This document shows, piece by piece, positions 35,082 through 48,600 of a DNA stretch of 64,000 bases. Source of the DNA: Marasmius tenuissimus (lineage: Eukaryota > Basidiomycota > Agaricomycetes > Agaricales > Marasmiaceae); contig JAQOTA010000050.1 of NCBI GenBank assembly GCA_029532415.1, positions 2,604,001 through 2,668,000 on the forward strand. Direction: 5' to 3'. Under the pieces are notes generated by a model that saw only the letters and a program-made list of their open reading frames with translations, ran no database searches and was not told where the DNA came from. A program made the translations under genes and the position numbers. Every line of letters starts with the position of its first letter. The stretch's first letter is position 1.

Positions 35082-37670
35082 GATAATCCCCATACATTGT
35101 ACATTGTCCATGATCATCCATTCTATCTCATCTTGCTGATCAATGTCAATAACCTCTCTCCAGTTTGCTCGGCTAATCCCTCCTGCAGCCTCATTCTGAG
35201 TCCAGGTATTGTGCGTATCGTTACATGTTCTTCTGTCTCCGAACAGGTCTTTGCTGTTCATCCCGAACAATCCCACAGGATTCCCTTCCATCGCTACAGA
35301 CTGTTACTTGCACAGTGGCACTTTCCAGAATTCAGACTGATGATCACATCCAATTATTGTCAAACTTCAATGTATACAAGATTGCAGCTGAGGGAGACTT
35401 CATGACAACAGCATACTACGCTGTGAGCATACTATCGGAAATGTCAGTGTGCCACTCCTGTACCCCAAAGTTTCCTTGCCACCTTTCACCCCAAAATCCA
35501 CTCTTGAGTCCAGTCACTACTTTTCATACCTCAGGACCGAGGTACTTCCATATCAGGATCCTCAGACAGCAAATGACTGGTCCTCACCTTTTATATCAGT
35601 CTCGCCATCTGAAATCTCACGGACAATCGACATTACGATTATATCATATCACCCAGGTTCTGGAGCTGGAGGTAGGGTGCTTTGCCTTTCTGTGGGCACT
35701 CCATTCATGTTGCACAGCAACAGCTCAATCCTGTTGAGGACTCTGTTGAGTTCGGAGTGACAACGATGTGATGCACTTGCAGCTGCTCATTAGGGTGTGA
35801 TTTTGCCATCATGTTCTGCACTGGTGTGTATCTTTCACGCTATCGATCCCTCGCTGCGGTCCACTGATCACAAAGTCGTTATCAGACACCTCAGCGTGGC
35901 CGCTTTGACCATGGCAAGGGCTCTGATATGTACCATTGAGGGAGTGATAGCCAAGAAGACGTGCGAATGGGACCATCAGAAAAAATGATCAATCACAAAG
36001 TATGCAAGACCAGCACCCAGTACTCACCCGGAAAATTCGAAAATTTTGGACCAGTAGATCCTCAAATGACCCTTCTGAGCTCCTCTCCTCTACTCTTCTA
36101 CTTGTTCATAGTCTTTCTGTTATTGTTGCCTCCTAACTAAGTTGTTTGTTTCCTTTCAATAGCTTCATAGTTGTTCTTGCATGTAGCTCATGTTGTGCGT
36201 TGTAAACTCATGGCTTGGTGTTCTGCCTAGTCCCATCTATTGTTGATTGTTGGCCAAGTTGTCGGCCAAGTTGTCGGCCAGATCGAATGGGTTTTTGAAC
36301 CCTTCGTTGACAGATAATTAGAATTAGCATCAGTAATCAGGTCAGCTTCTGTGAACCACCGGGTTCACTGCCCAAAAATAAACTTGGATTAAACGGGATA
36401 AGTGTCACTGATAAGTTGGGGTGAACCTGGACCAAAAATCCCTCAATTCGGTGAGTACACATAAATGAAATGCACTCTCAAGACCTACTTTCTCACAGTG
36501 CTCTATGCATCTGATACGTGTCTATCTCAAACCCACATTGTTACCCTCACATCGCGCGACAGGTGTTTATGACTCTCAAACCCAATAACGGGAACCCGGG
36601 AACCCACAACACCGTGTGCCACAGAAAGACAAGGCACTCATAGTAGTCTTCAAGATCTTTGTCATGTTGTGGCCAGCGGTGTCTGCCCCAGGGTGCTCCT
36701 CTCTGATATGGCACGTCCCGATTCCCGAGCGATCGGTCTATTGATGACCCTCTGTATGTGGTTTCCTCTCATTCACAATATGTCTGCTTGCTCTTTTACT
36801 TATTTCCTTTGTAGTACTAGTATGATTCCCATCACAACCAAACCAATAAGGTGAGTCCCTCTGTAGTATGGGCTTAGTGGGCGTCGGACGCCTCTGGTAT
36901 CGACACCGTATTGTAACTTGTATCTCTCCTGTATTCTTAGTCTCACACAAATGAAAATGGATAATCAAATCCTATCGAGCTAGAACGAAGTGAATGAAAA
37001 CATGATCAAATGGAAAGTACGGGAATATCAGGGGATCCCACGAGCCAAATGGGATGAGATTAGTTTTGGCTTCCTTCGATGAAACTGACTAGATATTGTT
37101 AGACTGTTGAGTTGGGTTAGTGCAATTATTCTTGTGTGGTTGAGTGTCAGTCAGTCTCATCAAGTGGGGGGAAAGTCCAATGAGACGCGATGATGTTCGA
37201 CAGGGTCAGACGAACTTTTTTCTGGAGACTGAAGTACTGAACAATGACCACTGCTGGACGGGAATCATTCATTCAACAACAACAGAGGGGAGGCTCACTA
37301 GTTAGGGAACGTCTTGAGATATAACTAGACTTACTATGTTGTCCCCTGTGATCTACAAGACCTACGCAATCTTCAGGTTTCGATATACTTGGATATGACT
37401 GATGGAATTTCAACTGCTTCCTTGTCAAGAATATAAAAAGACTATGTTGTTACCTGTGGCCATGACGCCTGTCAACAGGAGCCTGTGAGGATTTTGAGAA
37501 TCAACACCCCACATACTGCTGTTCTGCGCTACCACGGTAATGCAGCTAGAATTTACAGCACGCTTTTGGTGAGAATGCAGGAAGGCCAGTAGAATATTAC
37601 TCAGTACAAGACAATATAAAAAGCACTACGATCCCTTCATTGTAAGACAATCCCTCTTCCTCTCTACATC
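35082..37670. other. Host-type sequence, no supported gene
   Basis: A coding-like stretch lies at 35449-35760 on plus (ends SNSSILLRTLLSSE) with a possible upstream exon from a CAG acceptor near 35246, but frames do not join cleanly and I recognise nothing. A three-fold TTGTCGGCCAAG-like tandem repeat sits near 36245-36285. TATAAAAA at 37615-37622 probably serves the zinc-finger copy that starts at 37671. If the inversion is undone this whole stretch reads on the other strand. Confidence 0.3.
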
Positions 37671-39095
37671 ATGGAACCAAGTGGACACGATCAGTGAGTC
37701 GCGTTTCCAGGAAACGGCAAGGAAATTCTGCTTACCTGTACTTTCGCCAACCTATCTACATAGACGTTGCGTCCCTAATCCACATCACCAGCAAGTTGCA
37801 GGGGACTCTGACCCTACTGGCACCGTTCCTTGTGTGCCATCAGTCCATATAGGGGGGGACCCTTTGAGCCCGATGTGAGTCTCCTGGCTGTGTTGCTGTC
37901 ATCTTGTGCTCACCGTTGTTGAACAAAACTCGCAGTATCTTTTTCAATACACTTGAGCATGTCCAGAACATGATCTCTACGCTGACTGTCGACGACCTCA
38001 TAGCACCCTCACTCCAGGCAGTGGTCACTGAGCAAGTTCAGCAGGTTGGTTCTCACTTGAGTCTGAGTGAAACCATCCCTACCGACTCACTTGAGTACCA
38101 GTTGAGGAATGGAGATCACAACCCTGGGCCCAAATTCCCACAACCTCTGTCTGCCGGCCTCACTTCTCTCTCACTCATGCATACTGGAGACCATGTATGC
38201 CCAGTGTAAGCCATTCCACCATCAGTAAGGCTCCTGTGGCTACTGTGTCTGACCGTGCTTTTGCAGTACATCTCTTGGTTTGCAGGAAGATGCCTGCAGA
38301 ACCAGCCCGCTGACGGCGACCATCAATATCGCCTCAGTCCCAACACCCTTCTTCCAGCCACTTGGCCTTGTCATGGAGAGCCCACAGGTCGCACAGACTC
38401 TGGAAGGTATGGTCGAGTCCATCTTCGGCCATCCGACCTTTCTTCAAGCACCGTGGTCACTCAACCACATCGCTGCTGACTACAAGTTGGTTGTACTCTC
38501 TCTGAGTGAAGTCAAGGACTTTGACTCACCACTTCTCTCTCCTATAGCCGCAATCATCCTATAACTTCTCATTATGGTGTTCCAATCTACTCTAGCATGC
38601 GCTCTTTGTCACAAGATCTGTTGCCAACTATGGGTAACAACTTTGACAATGTTCACAAAGGGATTCCATTTCAGACTAGCTGAGCTGTCATTGACAATTC
38701 ACCAACCTTCCACAATGCACTGTTTTCTGATGGCAACAACGATGGTCCCCGCCTTGTAGGGTCTCCTGCAATAACTCAGGCATCGAGGGCTCGTCATCGT
38801 GGTGAAGCACAGGTTGCCCTCTACTTCTGCGAGGTCCCGGGGTGTACATCCCAAGGGTTTACTGCAAAGCATAACCTGGATTGTGAGCCTGTCACACTCT
38901 CGATATAGTGCCAGTTACTCACATCAAAGGGTTCTTCTCGCAGACCATGCTCGCATGCACAACGGAGAGAGGCTATTCACGCGTGATTGATGTGGACAGA
39001 CCTTCTTATCAAATTGTGACCTCCAGCGACACCAACGCCCAGATAGAAAGCGACCCTGCCAGCATCTCAGGTCAAAGATGTTGTCGTCTGACTGA
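37671..39095 (+). pseudogene. C2H2-type zinc-finger paralogue 3, broken in finger 2
   Basis: The first exons are 37671-37693 and 37764-37874, then an exon from 37936 (IFFNTLEHVQNM...). Later exons include VESIFGHPTFLQAPWSLNH (about 38400) and the finger exon ending at 38899. The last exon starts at 38944, at the same codon phase as in paralogues 1 and 2. Finger 1 is complete (CEVPGCTSQGF ... YHARMH). In finger 2 the first Cys codon is CGT (Arg) at 38982-38984 and TGA stops the frame at 38988-38990; the rest (CGQTF ... DLQRHQRPDRKRPC) stays open to the original stop at 39093-39095. Middle exon borders are less certain. It is on plus here but would be on minus, like its relatives, before the inversion. 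Confidence 0.65.
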
Positions 39096-39916
39096 GGTGA
39101 ATATAGCTGCCCATATATTGTGACTAACCTCGGTTCTCTCAATTCCTTCTCAGACTCTTCTAGCATGAAGAATTTGTGTTTGTGTACCTCGTAGCCCTTG
39201 TAATGTGCATTGACAGCTCCAATGCTGGTCAATTTCAGTAAAGAAAATAAAAGAACACGTACATCCTGTAATTTGTGTTGCTTCTCGAGGACATTGCCTT
39301 CGTCAGTCTGTATGTTCATGTAATATATGGTTGGACTTTTCGAGATATTAAGTCGAGTATCGATAACCAAGTTGTTCACCTGGTTGTCAGTCCACTAGTA
39401 GGACTCGGACCATGCAGTGAGATGGAGGCCAGAGCAAGGACCGAGCGTGTGTGAGGAATATTCAAGAATGTTGATGAGCACCCAGGCACCCAACGATGGT
39501 AAACACCGATTGCACACCTCACAAGTCGGTATGTAGACCAAATGTCTGTATTGTGAGGGGTTTTTACTAAATCCTATTACTGGTACCATTATCGAAAGGA
39601 ACGAGGTTATTGAGGGTAGTGGTCGGAAATAAGTGGCAGTCTCATATCAGGAATGTCGCATGCCACCAAAGCAAGTTTGAACGAAGGCCTCTACGTTTGT
39701 CGCCAGGTTCAAGGACAATTTTGAGGATTTTTTTATCCACTGTGCAACGCGAAACAGATCAGTACTAAACCATCAAGCACCTTGCAAGGCGCACCAGGAC
39801 CATAAACTCCCAAGAAAATCCAAGCAACAACGCTGACGAACATTGAGCAGATAAGCAGGTATTCGAGACTGGGTCTCAGATAAGTCTTGCTGCCTTCAGC
39901 TTGTTTGCAAACACGG
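39096..39916. other. Spacer up to the inversion arm, nothing supported
   Basis: A minus-strand frame (39360-39124) has a possible GTACGT..CAG intron, but the pieces do not join in phase. ACGG at 39913-39916 is the displaced target-site duplication (complement of CCGT at 21379-21382). Confidence 0.3.
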
Positions 39917-42620
39917 TGTAGCGCCTGCTATTAAAAGCAGCTTCGGAGCCTTGTTTTTGTGCGATTTTAGCATAAAACAGATAAGAAATGACTAGGTAAT
40001 ACGAGTACTAGAGCAAGTCCCGAGCGGCTAGTAAAAGGCTCAGATCCTAGCATAAGGAGAGAATAGCGCCTCGGAGGCGTCTCTCCTTATCTCTGAAAAC
40101 TGGAGGAGTCGTATAACTGAAGAAAGTATCACTTCGGAGGCACGACTAGGACCTGTAGTCATATCAAGGGAATATCTCCAGTGGCTTGGAGGCATCGTAC
40201 TAAGGATTAGAATAACAGAATCAGACTTGATGAAGACCCGTACTAGTATGGATAGGCAAAGAAGGTCACCGCGGAAGCATGGATGGTCGGAAAGCAAGAC
40301 TAAGTCAAGCCTCCGAAGCTTGGTATAGGGTCAAGGCCTCACTTTGGGGGCATGATGGAGTCAAGTATACTAAGTATACTACCGGTTACGCTAGTCATCC
40401 ATATTGGCTAGAGCTACCTCATCCCAACCGAAGTAATTATCTACGTCGGAATCTTCAGGATAATAAGAATCAACAAAGGTTTCATGATCTAGATAATCGG
40501 TATAGAATGGATTGCATAAGATAGGATTATAGAAAGAAAAGGATCGAGAGAGCCAACGACCCATGAGAGGGGAGTACTTGAAGAACGATAGCTTGGTATA
40601 GTCAAGCTTCGGAGGTGCTGGGCACTCAGCACAACTGACGACAGCATCGATCCAAGCGTTGACGGCTCCAGGGGTACGAGCGGTTTTGAAGTTGAGGAAA
40701 CCAACTTGAGCAATGGACTCGGCGACCATGTCAATGACAGACCTGGCGTTGTGAGAAATGAAGTGGTCGAAGGTGTCCTCGCAGAGATAGATTTCGTCCT
40801 GGATCATGTCGTAACGAATCACGTAGCCCCAGTAGATGGATCTGTGGCGACTGAGGAAGAACTGCTGAAAGATGATTCCGAGGATAGCTTCTTGTTCTGC
40901 GTTGAGTGGAATGGGTAGGATGATGCGGCACTCCTTGATCTTATCAGAGTAATCTTCTGGATACCACCAGAGCTTATACAACTCTGGAGAGGAAGTCAGC
41001 AGGTCGCCTCGGAATTTAGAAAATCGAAAGACTTACTATAGAGCAAGTTGCGGAAGTGATCTTCAATATTGTGCAAGCGTGCCATAGTGTGCTTGGGGGA
41101 AAGTAAGCAAGGAATGGGAACGACCCAGTACTTGCTTATACTGACCTCTGGACTTGCCGCTGAAGTGGAAATTTTACTTCGGAAACTAGGAAATTAGCGC
41201 TTCGGAGGCGTGGATCCGAACCAGGCACTGGGCGCTAAACAATGATCAAGAAGTGATCGAAGGAGTTGCCCCGTAGACATACGTCCATTGTACTCGTACA
41301 TGGAGATATTGACTGTACAAAGGACATAGTTGGTGCTGGTAGCCATACGCAGCGCTCGACTGCATTGGAAGGCCAGGGACTAAGAAAGAAAGGAATGGTG
41401 TACCGAAGAATCGAGTAGGAGTTCTGGCTGAACCATTGAACTATTACCCGGTATCCAAGGTACCAAGATTGGATATAGTGGGGCGGCCATATGGATGACA
41501 GGACGTCAGAATTATCCGACCTACAGAAAGGACATCGACCTGGCTATGGATGGCTGGGTAACTCAATGAATACAGGCATCTAGTAGCACTTCGGAGGCAA
41601 GTACTTTGCTTCAGACGAAGGGTGTATATGCTTTAGAGGCAGACAGAACAGGATGACCTATGACGATTGGAGAGTCTAGAACCGGAGAATCAATGCTGCG
41701 GAGGCAGATAGGCAGAACGGAACCATTGATAGGAGAGACCCGGAAGAAAAGAATGTTAGAGAATGTTCGAGGCTGATGATACTTCCAAAGCAAATTATTG
41801 GTTTTGACTTTGGGGTTCAAAAGCGTAGATTAAACACAAAACTCTCCAAGTATATTCCAAAGTAGGTAGTTTATGCCTCCGAGGCACGGTTTATTCGATA
41901 TTTGTACAATTTGATAGAATTAGAGCATCCCAGGGTATATAAGCAGTGGGGTTTTCATCAAGAATCCCCAAGCAATCCGTACGATTAGTATTCAGAGGAT
42001 ACAAAGCTATTCCACTTGTTGGGTAGTTAGTTGACTCGGGAGCGCTTCTGGAGAGACATTAGAACGGAATAGAACTTTGTTTGCCCAAACCTAGAAAATC
42101 CATTGAACACTTGCTTGATCTTGACTTTGCATTGTTTGTCTGCGACGCCGACTTGACTGGCTGAGCTATTGTTAAACTTCCGAAGCTAATTGAGCTGAGG
42201 ATATTGTTTGCCGTTGACAGTTGGTCTTCGGTCATTGACAGACTTGATTGGAGTCTTATTGCCATTGTTTGATTTGATTGTCTTGTTGCCCCTCGCTGTT
42301 CGAGTGGTTCTGAAGCTAGTTGAAGCCCAAGAACACACTTCCAAAGCACCAAACAAACTCTACACTCCCTGAAACAACCTATAAACCTCTCTTCCGAACC
42401 CCACTTTTGACCTCCGAACTGGTTTCAGAGGCAAAGCTACCTTGGTTGGATAGTTTCTTGAGTCAGATTTCCTTCAGCCTACTATTGCAGTCTGGCTAAG
42501 AGCAGAACCTACGATCAATGCCGATCCCCGATTCCCGCACCCTTCAGCTACACTCTTGAGTGTTGGGAGGATTTGACCTACGAGTTAGATTTTATTGTAC
42601 ACCGCGAGTGGCACTTTACA
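39917..42620 (-). mobile_element. Unclassified 2.7-kb element, copy 2 (inverted-repeat arm 2)
   Basis: These 2704 bp are the reverse complement of 21383-24087 with scattered substitutions. The ends on plus are TGTAGCGCC... and ...GGCACTTTACA. Its right end cuts the Copia-2 gag frame: GCGA(G) at 42621 is the second half of a duplication whose first half (TCGC on plus, GCGA on minus) is at 24088-24091. The two ends at 21383 and 39917 share GCGCC, while those at 24087 and 42620 share GTGCC. This means each original copy had matching termini and the present arms are recombinants. Confidence 0.75.
40391..41085 (-). CDS. Orphan 213-aa protein of the 2.7-kb element (arm 2)
   Basis: The exons are 41085-41037 and 40983-40391 on minus, with the same 53-nt intron position and same stop as 22919-23613. 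Differences cluster in the first half (for example R to C, D to N, R to Q and P to S) and the frame is open. Conservation of frame and splice sites in both copies suggests either young duplication or selection to keep the protein. The function is unknown, and I see no catalytic motif of a known transposase family. Confidence 0.6.
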
Positions 42621-45600
42621 GCGAGAACAAGCTCGACGAGACAGAATTGTCTGGAATCAAACATTCTCAGCTGGGATGGTACCGATTACTACCCAGAATG
42701 TTGATGAGCAGATTCGTCGCAATGAGCAAGTTCTTGATCAAGCTCGAATGGAGCAAGCAGATGACTCCTATAGTGATCTTAATTACCTTGAAGGATCAGA
42801 TCTAGAGCGCTTTGAAGCTGCAGGACATGCAGCAGAAGCTGCTGGTAGTGATGATGAGGATGAAGTTAATCCTCTCACTCTTCCTAATCCTCGACAGGAA
42901 GAATACCATCCTGATGTCTCTGAACTCAGTAGTCCGGACAACGGAGTACCTAGTAGTGGAGAATTACCTCATCTTGTGCGAAGATCTCAAGTGCAAGTTC
43001 ATGAATCTCAGATTCAGGAGCTACCTGTTCAACAGATGGCATCTGACTTGGAAGCAGAAGTTGCATCCGAAGATTCATTTGAGGCTCGACCATCCAATAG
43101 CACCGAAGCTAGTGTGCCTTGGAAATACTCTCCACCGGTTAGAACCAGGTCCAGACAAAGAGCAGAATATAGTGGACTCTCAGTACTCGAAGTTTCCCAA
43201 TCAGATCTGGCGATGTTATTTAATCAGCCAACAGATCAAGGGGTCGAAGAGTCTCAGGAGGGTGGATCCATATATGATCCAGACACTCCTGTATCTCGTC
43301 CAAACTCTCTCTTGTGCCATACACCTGATCAATATTGGCCACATGAGACTTATGACCCTGAATTTGGTGAACATTGGGCAAACCAGAGACCACCATCTCC
43401 TCGTTTCACTCCCCCATATGCATCTGTGAATGATGTCCGATATGCCCATACATTTGATCCGAATGATTATGTTTTTGTCAAATATGACAAGAAAGAACTT
43501 TTTCGTTTCCTGAATGAATATAAAGAATGGCATGTGAGCACTGATAGGATGTACAAAATCGCGGTTAGACCCTACGATTATCCTGTCGTGTTTGCAAATG
43601 AAAATCTCCATCATCCTGCTATGTTAACCAGGAAATCAGGGATGTATCTGCCATCAGGATACGAAGAAGATCATATGGATCATATTATCGAGAAAGTCTG
43701 GAGAAGATTCAGTCATTATAGACACAAGAATATCTACATCTTGGTTCGCACCAAGCTTGCGATGTTCTGCTATCCCATTGACCGAAGCACATGTTATAAC
43801 ATGACTCCAAGACAAGCTGTATGGCAGATCGAAGACAATACACAGATAAAGGCAGTATATGTGTTCACACCATCAGGATACTGGAAATGGGATGTGGATC
43901 ATATCTCTCAAGTCATTATCAATATCAACAAGGTTGCCTGGAAAGACTGGATTCTTTTCAGAAAATCTGAAGACAAGAATGTTTATCATGTCTTCAAAGT
44001 TGATAAAGAGGATGAATTCCACAGAATGCCCACGCAGGTCCTGAATCCCATCTTCTGGGAATTAATGGTGTTATTAGGCATAGAAGGAAAATGGTTACAC
44101 GGTCTAGGCACATCTATCCAACGCAGTAGAGGTATGAGGATGATCAACCTTATGGGAGATCATTTCGAACCTGAGAACAAAGACAAGTTCACCAGGTTTG
44201 TTCCTAAAATCAAATTTAGTGAACTTCGAAACCCATACACCTACTTGTATCATTGGATAAATGAGATACCTTTTCCACAAGTCTTCGAGCAAAAGCTTCC
44301 TACAGGAATGACTCCAGAATACGAACCGGAGCAATTCATGAGACTTTTTGCTAGACTTACGGAAGTCTTGTGCAAGACCCAGTACCAATTCCTCTGCCGA
44401 TGCAATACTTCTCTATGCAACCTGCGTCGAATTCGGCTAGGCTACCCTCTGGCAATTTTACCTTTCGATCACCGGTGCAACAAAGCTCATTTGATCAAGC
44501 TCATCTAAGAGCATTTGATCAACCACAACAAATCGCTTCTACAAGTGAAACCGTTGATAACCACAGCCTGATTAACATGGTGTCCAAACTTCCAGATTAT
44601 CCTGGAGAAGGACCAACTTCGCCAGCATACAAAGTTGACCCATGGGTTACAGCGGCTAATGAGCCTCGAATCACCGAAGCAATTGAAAGAGCTCAGGAAA
44701 CTGCAGATAATAGGCTGACTGATCTTCTTACAATCTCAGTCTTGGAAAGGCGCATAGAAGAGGTGCAGTTAAGCACTGCTACGACTAATAGTTCAGACGT
44801 AGTGCATGATGTTGATTTAATCAGGAGAAGGATTCAAGTAATTCAACGAATCCAACGAGAATCTGAATCTGCATTTCAACTTGCAGAATACCAACTCGTC
44901 CGTGGTAAACGCATCAATGATATGTTGAATCTAATTATCCGACGATACAGAAATCTCATTGCTGATACCATGGAAAGTACTGGTCAGAATACTCCTGATG
45001 AAGAACATCACATGTCAACTCCTGAACCACCATCTCCTCCACCGCCTGCACCTGCAACCTGGGAAGAGATGAACAATATCGACAAGCACTGGCATGAGAG
45101 TAACGACAGGTCCCCTTGGCAAGTATTTAACTCTGATAGTCTGACACTTGCTGATAAGATTTCGATACAGAACAATAACATTTTGAAAGACGATAAATCC
45201 AATAAATGTAATAATGTACTTGTATTCGAATCTATGCAATTCAAATCGTTTTCTGCTATCACGAGTGATCATGCAATAAATCCTCAAGAAGCTTGGCTAC
45301 TTGATAGTGGCGCTTCTGGGCATATGACTCCGTTCATTACGGATTTCATAGACTATCATGAGTTTGCTATACCAATGGACTTATCTACCTCTGCCGGCGA
45401 TGCAGCAAAGATTCAGCTAAAGGGATATGGTACTGTCAATATTCGACATACCGATAGTGCAGGTGTATCGCAAGATACAAAACTCTATCCAGTGTTGTAT
45501 AATCCACATAGCCCTCATTGTTTAATCTCTGACGGCAAATTCCAAAGTCTGGGTTATCAGACAATTGGAAGCAGTCAAGAGACTTCGATTTGGAATAAGG

Positions 45601-48600
45601 AAGATGGGTCACTCCTTATGAGCTTCTATCCTAGCTTCAAAGGAGATAACCTGCGATGGATGAACGCAAAGACGCTTATGGGAACGTCTTTCTTCGCATC
45701 TGTCAAATCGTTCTTTGTAGAAACTTCCAAAGTTTGGCATAGATAAATGGGACATATTGATCCCAGAGTTTTAAGGAACGTAGTGGAACATGTAAAAGGT
45801 TTTCCAGAGAAATTGGCTATTCCGAAGGATGATACAACCATATGTTGGGGCTGTGGCCAGGGCAAAATGGTATCTAAATTGTATCCTCCTTCTTCCAAAA
45901 GAGCTAAGGAGATTCTTGAACTCGTTCACGAAGATTTGATAGAATACCCCAAGGCATCATATTATCAAAACGAATATGCTTTAACGCTGTTCGATGATGC
46001 TTCATCTTATGGATGGGTTTATCCTATTCGAAAGAAATCTGATACTGATCAGAAATTACGTGCATGGATTGCTCTAGTCGAGCGACAGACTGATAAAAAG
46101 GTCAAGCACGTACATTTTGATCGAAGGGGAGAATTCTTTTCAAATGCACAACGTGAATATTATGAGGAATTAGGTCTGATGACGAATAAAGGGGCTCCCC
46201 ATACTCATCAACAGAATGGGCGCGCTGAATGATTCAATTGCATATTGCGAGAAAAATCTGAAGCAATGCGTTTTCAGGCTTGTGCTCCTGAAAATTGGTG
46301 GGAGTTTGCACTCCTAACAGCCCTTCATACCTATAACCAAACTCCTATTCACTCTAGGAACTGGAAAACTCCGGTGGAACTTTATCAGGGAAAGAAGCCC
46401 GATGTTTCGTATTTCCAAACATTTGGCTGTGGCGCCTATGCGTATCTTCCCGCTGATACTCCTTATCGAAAGAATAAGCTTGCTCCGCATTCGGAAGCAA
46501 TGATCTTCATTGGTTATTGTCAAGAACAAGGCCAGTGACTAGGAAAACCCCTCAGTCCACCAACAGGGTCAAGAGTGCGAAGATAAGAAGATAGATTTGA
46601 GTAGGGCAAGTGTAAGATAGTACATGCTGGATACAAGCACTATTAGACGAAGTTGTCAGACTGGGGAACTATCTAGAAGTGTCCATGATTATATATGACA
46701 GAGCCAAGCTGTAGAGATATCATGGGAACGAAGATAAAACAGGAAAACTGAAAGAACAAGTGATAAAAATCAAGGGATACATGTGGAAACATTGTCATGA
46801 TGGAAACCATATGGTATGCTGGGAAAATATCTGGGAACAATGTGGAACACCAGGTAGTACCAGGTAATGATATGGGGGCCAGAATGCGATGGTGAGAACA
46901 TGTAACCATGGGAAATAAAGAGAAAAACATGAGGAAAAAGTACCCGGGGACCAAGGGAAGGGAAAACAGTAGGTGGATTTGTAACAGTTATGATGATGGA
47001 TCAAAAGCTTATAGGTTCTTTCGACCCGGAAATAATAAAGTTTACATGACACCACAAGCAGTTTTCGATGAAAACTGGTTCCCTAAATGTCAAAAGGAAC
47101 TACCTGGATCATTAGAGTTAGATCAATCCGACAAACCTGTCCGATCTATACCCTTCAACTTATACCCTTATGACGGTCATGGAGATCATAATGATGACGA
47201 TCTATTTGATCTTCCAAATATACCTCCACCTTCTGATTCTGACGACGGTCATGATCAAGGGGGAGGTCCTCCCGAACATCAGGATTTGGATGATGAGACA
47301 CACACTCATCGACCCCATAATGACGGTTTTGGATCACCGAAAGGTCCCACTATTCAACCTAATCGTTATGGTCCTGATCCCAGTACAGCAGGTCCTTCAA
47401 ATGCTCCACAAAATAATCCTTTCGGATTTAATGGTGAACACCAACGAAAATGGAGGGAATTACCTAGGAATAATCCACAGACAGTATTCCCACCACCTCA
47501 ACCACAAGTTCGAAGGAATCCCGCGCGGACGCATACTGTTCCTAATAGACCTAACAATGTCTATGGAAACAGACCTCCTGTAGAAATAGAACGAGACATT
47601 GATTCTGATTCCAACTGGCAACATCAGATTAATCCGACGAATGAGCCTGAAACCATACCAGTTCAGGTTCCTGAGCCAGATGTTGAAATGGACATGGATG
47701 AATTAATGCATGATCTAGCTCAGGAAGGGGGAGTAAATTATACCAACTATCTGCTTTCATGCGCTGCAGAGTTGCCAGAGAGTAACTTGGACGATGTTCG
47801 TGAATGGACTTATAAAAAGATCCAGACACACCCAAAGGATGAAATTCCAAAATGGGAAGCAGCCTGCAAACTGGAATTACAATCGCTCAATGACAGACAT
47901 GTCTATGACGTTGTAACATTGCCAAAAGACCGTAAGGCAATTAAATCACGTTGGGTATTTGATGTTAAATCAAATGGCAGATTAAAAGCCAGAGTTGTTG
48001 CAAAAGGTTATTCACAAAAAGAAGGGATAGATTATAACGAGTTGTTTTCTCCAGTCGTACGTTATGAAACTGTACAATTTCTATTAGCACTAGCAGCGCT
48101 TGAAGATTGGGATATCTCAGTGTTGGACGTCAAGACAGTGTTCCTTTATGGTGCTTTAGGTGAGGAGATATACATGGAACAACCCAAAGGCTTCGTTACG
48201 GACTCCAGCAAGGTTTGGAGGTTACGCAAAGCATTATATGGATCAAAACAGGCCTCACGAGCTTGGTGGCAACAGTGTACTGAATCCATAAAATGATTGG
48301 GATTCAAAAGATGCCTATCCGATGCTGGCATATACATCTTCAACAAAAATGGCAAAGTCGTTATTGCTATTGTCTATGTTGATGATGCTTTATTTATGGG
48401 AAATGATCGCGCCCAAATCAAACGATTAAAAAGCGAATTCATGAAGATCTGGGAATGTCGAGACCTTGGCGAGCCTGAAGAATTCCTGAGGATGTGAATT
48501 GTTTGTGACCGGAAGAATCGCCGGATCATACTTGATCAACGGGACTACCTGGGAAAGATCATTCGCAAATTCGGACTTCTGAATGCCAGGACGGCATATA

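Noticed and set aside
43216..43614. Minus-strand 132-codon frame within Copia-2
   Set aside because: It is antisense to the coding frame of the extra gag-protease region; no independent evidence.
46908..46986. Start of a new protein at 46908
   Set aside because: This ATG lies within the solo LTR; the coding frame belongs to Copia-2 and resumes at 46987.
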